From assembly GCA_016987375.1 (NCBI GenBank), contig PJRA01000244.1, positions 57,104 through 89,389 on the forward strand: a stretch of 32,286 nucleotides of DNA, in the 5' to 3' direction. Shown in pieces: positions 27,644-32,286 of this stretch. Both the position numbers and the translations under genes were made by a program. The notes below the pieces were generated by a model. It did not search any database and was not told the origin of the DNA. It was given only the letters and a program-made list of their open reading frames with translations. Position 1 is the first letter of the stretch. Each line of letters begins with the position of its first letter. The stretch is from Brachionus koreanus (lineage: Eukaryota; Rotifera; Eurotatoria; Ploima; Brachionidae).

Positions 27644-28288
27644 CACTAGAAGCACTGAAATTTATTCTAACTAGAATCACTGAATGAAGTCGAATGACTT
27701 TTTTGAGATTTTTAGACGAATAAATATATATTTTATTACGAAAATTTTTTTAAATTATAAAAAAAATGAAAATTAAATATGAAAAATTTAGTTTTTAGAC
27801 AAAATTAAATACCAACTAATTTTTCTCGTCACATTTCTTACATAAAAGCTTTTTTTCAGCGGTACAAGAGTTACATGTCGGCTTTTTACATTTTGAACAG
27901 TTGTTACTCGTTTTATTGTTGTTACATAAGCGAATTTGACATGCAACAGGTTTAGATGAAATATTTTCTCGATTTTCAGTACTCAAAGCTCTTTTACGGC
28001 TATCTATGTTATTCATTTGAATTTGTAAAATTTTTAATTCAAAATTTGACGTTTAAAATAAAAAAATTAGAAAAGAAGTCATTTGACTTCTTTTAGTGCT
28101 TCTATAGTAGTATACACTTAGTTTTGCGAGAAAAAATTTAATTTTATTTAAATAGTTGGTAAATTTTAGTAATTTTAGCCTAAAATTTGCTGAATTTCCA
28201 TTTTTAGATTTCAAAGTTAACATATTTCCAAAATAAATTAAATTAAAAAGTAAAAAAAAGTCATTTTGACTTCTACGTGCTTCTAGTG
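27644..28288 (-). mobile_element. piggyBac-like element relic (645 bp)
   Basis: Both ends read CACTAGAAGCAC inward and both abut TTAA (27640-27643 and 28289-28292), the obligatory target of piggyBac elements. Inside are extra copies of a motif made of an AAGTCAxTTxGACTTC palindrome followed by AGTG[C/A]TTCTAG: 28259-28286 and 28076-28104 in one orientation, and 27671-27700 in the other. Such subterminal repeats are known binding sites in piggyBac elements. The only coding sequence is a cysteine-rich fragment at 27816-28016 that fits the C-terminus of the transposase, in the right place and direction. The rest of the transposase has been deleted. Confidence 0.8.
27816..28016 (-). CDS. C-terminal Cys-rich fragment of a piggyBac-like transposase
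   Basis: The 66-residue frame contains SRKRALSTENRENISSKPVA and then a cysteine array with spacing like C-x(4)-C-x(7)-C-x(2)-C-x(4)-C-x(2)-C-x(6)-C-x(2)-C (CQIRLC, NCSKCKKPTCNSC, LLCKKC). This resembles the zinc-binding domain that closes piggyBac transposases. There is no catalytic domain. The ATG may simply be an internal Met. The frame is intact, so it is either recently deleted or retained by chance. Context (ends, TTAA, subterminal repeats) supports the call more than the sequence alone does. Confidence 0.6.
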   Translation of the reverse strand: MNNIDSRKRALSTENRENISSKPVACQIRLCNNNKTSNNCSKCKKPTCNSCTAEKKLLCKKCDEKN

Positions 28289-28453
28289 TTAACAATGTCT
28301 TATGAATTGAATTACTTTATACATGTTTTTTTTTTAATCTGAATTAAATGATTAGATGAATAAGAGGAAAAAAAACAGGCTAAACAATTTAATTTAAAAA
28401 TTTTAATGAAATTTTAATTTGCTTTTTCAAATTTACAAAAAATATTTACTTAC

Positions 28454-28567
28454 CTAAATATTTTAAAGAAGATGCAAATAACTTTTGACTATTGTGAACC
28501 AAGAAACCTAGGTGTATTGGTGTCGAACGATGAATGAATGATGTGCAGTTGGTTGGCATTTTGTTAC
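28454..28567 (-). CDS. Possible first coding exon of an unidentified gene
   Basis: On the minus strand TTTTATTTTTTAATCATAG (acceptor-like) precedes the block, and TTTAG followed by GTAAGT (a consensus donor, 28453-28448) ends it. From the ATG at 28559 the block stays open for 35 codons to the donor (MPTNCTSFIHRSTPIHLGFL, then VHNSQKLFASSLKYL), with normal protein composition. The N-terminus has Arg, Ser and Thr but few acidic residues, as in mitochondrial presequences, though this is weak. The next exon would lie leftward across the piggyBac relic and was not found. The start is 149 bases from the ATG of the receptor gene, divergently. The family is unknown; it may be a cryptic exon. Confidence 0.35.
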
Positions 28568-28675
28568 CTATGATTAAAAAATAAAATTTTTCAAATTAAA
28601 AAGATTGAATTTTATACAAGATGAAAAAATTTAATTTCAAAAAATTGATTTAAATTTTTATTTTTTCTTTATTTT

Positions 28676-28708
28676 AGATAATAGAATATAATGAAATAAA
28701 AGCTCTAG
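28676..28708 (+). promoter_or_regulatory. Acceptor-like site and mini upstream frame before the receptor
   Basis: A T-rich run ending TTCTTTATTTTAG (AG at 28676-28677) looks like a 3' splice or trans-splice acceptor. The 31 bases from there to the receptor start contain ATGAAATAA (28691-28699), a two-codon upstream frame, and end in CTCTAG directly before the ATG. Confidence 0.35.
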
Positions 28709-30238
28709 ATGAAAAATATAATTTTATTTTTTGTTTGTATAGTGGTATTATCATCGAAATATGCGTGCGATGACAAGAATATTGGCCTAGTTAAGAGATT
28801 AAGACATGGAAATGAGTCATTTAATCAAACAAATGGAGCCAACAGCAACGAAAAAATTTTCACTCAATTATTATCGACAGGCGCGTGCAGCCAATATTTA
28901 CTAAGATGCATATTTTTGTCCACTATTCTAGGACTACTAATTCTGTTTAGCATAATCGGAAATTCGTTTGTGATTGCAGCAGTGTTTTTGGACCGTAATT
29001 TGCACAATTTGGCCAATTATTTGATAGTGTCGCTAGCATTTGCCGACTTGACAGTAGCTGTTATGGTAATGCCCATCGGAGCTTATCAAGAAGTGTTCCG
29101 CGAGTGGTCTTTGGGCAAAGTGTTGTGCGACATATGGACAATCTTTGACGTACTATGCTGCACTGCCAGCATATTGCACTTGGTAGCCATAGCCTTGGAC
29201 CGCTACTGGGCCATTACTAAATTCGGCTATGCCTCAAGCCGAACTCCTAGACTCATTTTAACTTTCATTGGCATCATTTGGTCAGTTTCGCTAGTTGTGG
29301 CCGTGTCGCCGCACATTTTCGGTCTCAGCTATGACGTAAACAACACTGAACGTTGTCATCTAACCGATCATTTGACTTACCAGCTTGTTTCAACAGTGGC
29401 CGCTTTCTATCTGCCATTGATCGGCATGTGCGTCATTTATTGGAAGATATTCCGCACGGCCAAGCTACGCATCAGGAAAAAAGCATTCAAAAGCGGATCT
29501 CTTTTGCCCAAAAGTGCAAAGCACAAAAAAAAAATTAAAAAGCTATCCAAATCAACAGATTCAGGTGAAAATAGATGTCAATGTCAGAATTCTAAAAATG
29601 ACAAAGTCTACAATTGTACAATGAGTACAAGATTGCCGACTATTACTAAAACAGAGAATGTGTCGGTTAATTCAAGCATACCGCTCGATTCTCCCAACAA
29701 TAACAAGCCAGTTTATTTGTGTGAGGATTCAAGTTGTTGTGAGGCAAAAACAGCATTTGCAATTGGCGAATATGATGCCATGAGCTCTTCGCTTGAATGC
29801 ATGTCAATTAGACATGGAAGCGAGAAAGAAATAAAGACTAATGGTGATAGACTGATAAAAAAAAAGGACAATGTGAAAACTAGCAAGAAGTGTATGAACC
29901 AGTCGACTAGGCCAGATGTCCAGCCAGATCAATTGTCAAATATATTGAAGAAAAGAGCTTATATTGATCTTAAACGAGAGCGAAAAGCGGCCAAAACACT
30001 TGGCGTCATCATGACATGTTTTATAGTCTGTTGGCTACCCTATTTTCTGATGCAAATATTTTTTAGCATATGCAAAAATTGTTATTTGACAAAATTATTA
30101 GAGGACAGCTATTTGGTCACTCTTCTTACTTGGTCTGGCTATTTGAATTCAATGCTAAATCCAGTAATTTATACCATTTTTAGTCCAGACTTTCGTAATG
30201 CATTTGCTAAGCTATTAGTTGGAAAATACCGTTTCTAG
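28709..30238 (+). CDS. Serotonin 5-HT1-like G-protein-coupled receptor, 509 aa
   Basis: A complete, intron-free class A aminergic receptor of the plasma membrane. A signal-peptide-like start (residues 1-19) and N-glycosylation sites at N35 and N39 precede seven membrane segments. Key residues: G84-N85 in TM1; ANYLIVSLAFADL with D113 in TM2; C140, then amine-binding D147 in FDVLCCTAS and D164-R165-Y166 in TM3; W191 in TM4; C216 in the second outer loop for the disulfide; P236 in TM5; C441-W442-L-P444 in TM6; N484-P485-V-I-Y488 in TM7. DVLCCTASILHLVAIALDRY is typical of 5-HT1 receptors, which usually couple to Gi/o. The third inner loop is long (about 250-425), Lys/Ser/Cys-rich and poorly conserved; the tail after TM7 is short and has no palmitoylation cysteine. 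An ATG-AAA-TAA mini-frame lies at 28691, 18 bases upstream. An octopamine, dopamine or 5-HT7 receptor is less likely. Confidence 0.95.
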   Translation: MKNIILFFVCIVVLSSKYACDDKNIGLVKRLRHGNESFNQTNGANSNEKIFTQLLSTGACSQYLLRCIFLSTILGLLILFSIIGNSFVIAAVFLDRNLHNLANYLIVSLAFADLTVAVMVMPIGAYQEVFREWSLGKVLCDIWTIFDVLCCTASILHLVAIALDRYWAITKFGYASSRTPRLILTFIGIIWSVSLVVAVSPHIFGLSYDVNNTERCHLTDHLTYQLVSTVAAFYLPLIGMCVIYWKIFRTAKLRIRKKAFKSGSLLPKSAKHKKKIKKLSKSTDSGENRCQCQNSKNDKVYNCTMSTRLPTITKTENVSVNSSIPLDSPNNNKPVYLCEDSSCCEAKTAFAIGEYDAMSSSLECMSIRHGSEKEIKTNGDRLIKKKDNVKTSKKCMNQSTRPDVQPDQLSNILKKRAYIDLKRERKAAKTLGVIMTCFIVCWLPYFLMQIFFSICKNCYLTKLLEDSYLVTLLTWSGYLNSMLNPVIYTIFSPDFRNAFAKLLVGKYRF

Positions 30239-30271
30239 TATTTTATTTCTTTTCCTATTTTTTTGTTGGTC

Positions 30272-30281
30272 AATAAATAAA
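30272..30281 (+). terminator. Overlapping AATAAA polyadenylation signals of the receptor gene
   Basis: AATAAATAAA lies about 34 bases after the receptor stop codon, giving a short 3' untranslated region like those of the helicase and small-peptide genes. Confidence 0.6.
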
Positions 30282-30579
30282 AGCTTTCATAAAATCTTAT
30301 TTGAAAAAAAATTAATTTTTTTTAATAAATAAATGTTTTGATTATTTTTTTGCCATTAAGTCATTAGCTTATTAACTGTTGCACACAAAAAAGTAAAATC
30401 CCAAAGTTCCTGTTCTCAACATGAGTCTTAAATAAGAATTATTTTAATAAAATTTTCAAGAAAAATAGGACTCATATGCTTTTCAGCATAGAATTCTTAA
30501 ATGAAAAATTTATTCAAAAAATTAAAGAAAAATGACTCTGACTGAAATTTAAAATAAGCGCTAATCTAATGAAACCTCT
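30282..30579. other. AT-rich intergenic region, nothing recognised
   Basis: Short A/T-rich spacer between the receptor's poly(A) signal and the minus-strand repeat sequences that follow. No open frame, RNA gene or repeat of note. Confidence 0.4.
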
Positions 30580-30845
30580 TATGGAACCAGTGTAAAAAAC
30601 AGCTAATGGAGAAAAAACCTGTGAATACTTTTATACAACTGATGCACTGATCGGCATATTTCTACCCCAATGGCTTATCAATTGGATTGCTTGACTGTCA
30701 AATCGTAAACAGCGAGTTGTATATAGAGCCATAGCAACAAAATGGCGAGAAGCACGCGCTGATGATATCCAAGGGAGATCCATCCTATTTCTCCTCTTCA
30801 TACTCGGCCTAAATGAATAGCTCCCTTCTGGAGTTGAGTTACAAA
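30580..30845 (-). repeat. GC-richer segment of probable mobile origin
   Basis: Contiguous with the decayed LINE but not obviously part of it. The minus strand is open across most of it (SYSFRPSMKRRNRMDLPWIS, then RASRHFVAMALYTTRCLRFD), and the composition is much less AT-biased than the genome. At its right border a 12-base direct repeat (AATTTTTATTAGA-like at about 30842-30855 and 30859-30871) could reflect an insertion. I do not recognise the product; a SINE-like or LINE-derived repeat is the best guess. Confidence 0.35.
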
Positions 30846-31940
30846 TTTTTATTAGATTCCAATTTTTATTAGAAAGAATTTTAATCAAATTTAGTCTTGT
30901 GTTGCAGCGCTCTTTTAGTTCATCAACTAGAGGACTAAAAGTTAGCTAAGGGTCAAATTTTATCACTAAAAATTCCCATAAATGCTAAGATCTAAATTGG
31001 GTTCTCCTTTGTTTGATTATGAAAAAATTGTGTAGCATGATTTTTCAATTGACAATTTCATTTTCCATTTAGTAAGCCATGGTTCAAGTTCTTTCAAATA
31101 TGAATTTACCCTATGTTCAATATTTCTTTGGAATATCATTGATAAAAATGCTAAACAGTAATGGGCTTATGACTGATCCTTGAGGAACTCCGACTCTAAT
31201 CAGATATTCATTGCTTGAATGGCCATTTACATTGACATTGAACGTTCTGGATTCTAGGTAGGACCTTGTCCAGTAGATTAAATATGGTGGAAGGTTCATT
31301 TTGATCATTTTATAAATAAGGCTATCATGCCAGACTTTATCCAACGCTTTAGAGATGTCAAAAAAACAAGCAACAGACTTTTTTTTTCCTGTTAAAGGAT
31401 TCCGTAATTTTTGAACTAGAAATAAGAGGTTATCGGCTGTCCGTCTGTTCCTTCTAAATCCTGATTATTCTCGTAAAAGTAAAAAGTTTTCTTCTATATG
31501 GTTATAAAGTCTATTATAGATTATTCTTTCAAGTAATTTTCCAAGACAACTAGTCAAGCTAATCGGACGATAGTTTGTAGGGTTATGATTTTTTGGGTAT
31601 CATAGTGATTTGAGCACTTTTCTAAGCTTTCGGAATTTGACTTGTTTGAAGACTTTGGTGAGGAGCTCTAATACTTGATTAAAAGTTGTTTCCAGAAGAT
31701 TTTTTAACATCAGATTATGGATCATCTCTTTACCACATGCTGCATTATCTTTTACTTTATTAATGACAAAAATAATTTCATTTTTTGTGATAGGTTCTAA
31801 AGGACCAAATTTTGTTGGAGAAAAAACTAGAGATTTCAGAGTTTATTTCTGTGTCCTTTGATGATGTTTCTTGATCACTATGAAGGTTAAAAGTTGTGGC
31901 TAAAAGCTCTCCAAAAAGCTTCCCTTTATCTATACAATAA
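30846..31940 (-). mobile_element. Jockey-like LINE remnant, decayed reverse transcriptase
   Basis: Minus-strand translation with several frame changes gives, in order: KLFGELLATTFNLHSDQETS (about 31925), a stretch with NEIIFVINKVKDNAACGKEM (about 31780-31715), YKLSSD then LSWKIT in the fingers region (about 31590-31530), and KKKVCC into MDKVWHDSLIYKMIKMNLPP (motif A region, about 31345). Then come LESRTFNVNVNGHSSNEYLI and GVPQGSVISPLLFSIFINDI (motif B, 31191-31132). The palm motif C (xADD) that should follow is deleted. Remnants of the C-terminal part follow: LTKWKMKLSIEK-like text in another frame and RLNLIKILSNKNWNL near 30870. The element is dead. GVPQGSVxSPLLF with DKVWH places it in the Jockey group. 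Confidence 0.85.
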
Positions 31941-31949
31941 AACTAAAAA

Positions 31950-32110
31950 AAAGTCAAGTGTCAAGTGTGAGTGTGAGTATTAGATAATACTTGAACTTGA
32001 ACTTGCACCCAAAGTATTTTCAAGTGTTACACTCGCATTTACACTTGAACACTAGAATTTTTCAAATGTTGCACTCACACTCTCACTTGAACACTTGAAT
32101 TTGTCAAGTG
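31950..32110. repeat. CAAGTGT/ACACTTG-rich imperfect repeat
   Basis: About 160 bases built from CAAGTGT, GTGAGTGT, ACTTGAAC and ACACTTGAA units in both orientations (for example GTCAAGTGTCAAGTGTGAGT at the left and CACTTGAACACTTGAA at the right). The orientation flips within the block, so it can fold partly on itself. It abuts the 5' side of the Jockey remnant. It could be a minisatellite or the end of another repeat. Confidence 0.6.
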
Positions 32111-32286
32111 TGTCTTTTTTCTTTGGCAAAAAATTAAGTTTTAAAATTAAAAAATCTTTGTTAATATTAATAATTATGTAGTTTTAGGATCAAAATGTGT
32201 AATAATCAACATAAAAATATTGTAATTTATAAAAAATAAAATAATCAATGTTAAAATTTTAAACGTTTGTCTTCAATAGATCGACA
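32111..32286. other. AT-rich end of the window
   Basis: No gene or repeat recognised; the sequence is A/T-rich up to the last few bases. Confidence 0.4.

Noticed and set aside
29353..29538. 61-codon alternative frame
   Set aside because: It overlaps the receptor coding sequence in another frame and shows no independent features.

Overview
The window is strongly AT-rich animal nuclear DNA. It carries an intron-free aminergic G-protein-coupled receptor, an intron-free DDX27-type nucleolar helicase, AATAAA signals close behind several stop codons, and remnants of many eukaryotic transposon classes. The receptor points to a metazoan, most likely a bilaterian. I cannot assign a phylum. AT-rich lineages with few introns, such as monogonont rotifers, some flatworms or some mites, would fit.

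Layout from left to right. 1-2.6 kb is AT-rich with scraps of decayed coding sequence. 2.68-2.88 kb (-) is a small putative secreted-peptide gene. 3.6-5.8 kb holds a dispersed repeat, an RTE-like LINE inserted beside one arm of an older hairpin element, and a compact inverted-repeat MITE. 5.89-7.74 kb (-) is the DDX27/Drs1 helicase. 9.6-10.4 kb (-) is a decayed Ty3/Gypsy integrase, followed by a complete 555-bp Tc1/mariner deletion derivative (10.51-11.07 kb). A second MITE related to the first lies at 11.85-12.07 kb. 12.13-14.47 kb is a head-to-head pair of similar-sized coiled-coil proteins, each ending in a membrane anchor; shared collinear motifs indicate they are paralogues. 15.98-18.44 kb is a decayed DDE transposase gene (ISL2EU/Harbinger-like) hit by two copies of one foldback hAT-like element, one of them inside the gene. 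18.95-19.47 kb is a LINE 3' end. 19.5-27.4 kb is almost gene-free, with one plausible terminal exon (20.56-20.75 kb) and one coding-like scrap (23.3-23.6 kb). 27.45-28.29 kb holds a retroposon tail and a piggyBac-like relic. 28.45-28.57 kb (-) is a possible exon. 28.71-30.24 kb (+) is a serotonin-type receptor. 30.6-31.95 kb (-) is a decayed Jockey-like LINE, and the window ends in a CAAGTGT-rich repeat.

The host genes do not form a pathway. Helicase (ribosome biogenesis), receptor (amine signalling) and coiled-coil pair (function unknown) are separate units in a transposon graveyard. The least explained host feature is the divergent coiled-coil pair. The best resolved mobile-DNA features are the hAT-like foldback pair with perfect 8-bp target duplications, the two related MITEs, and the Tc1/mariner derivative whose N- and C-terminal transposase segments are joined in frame.
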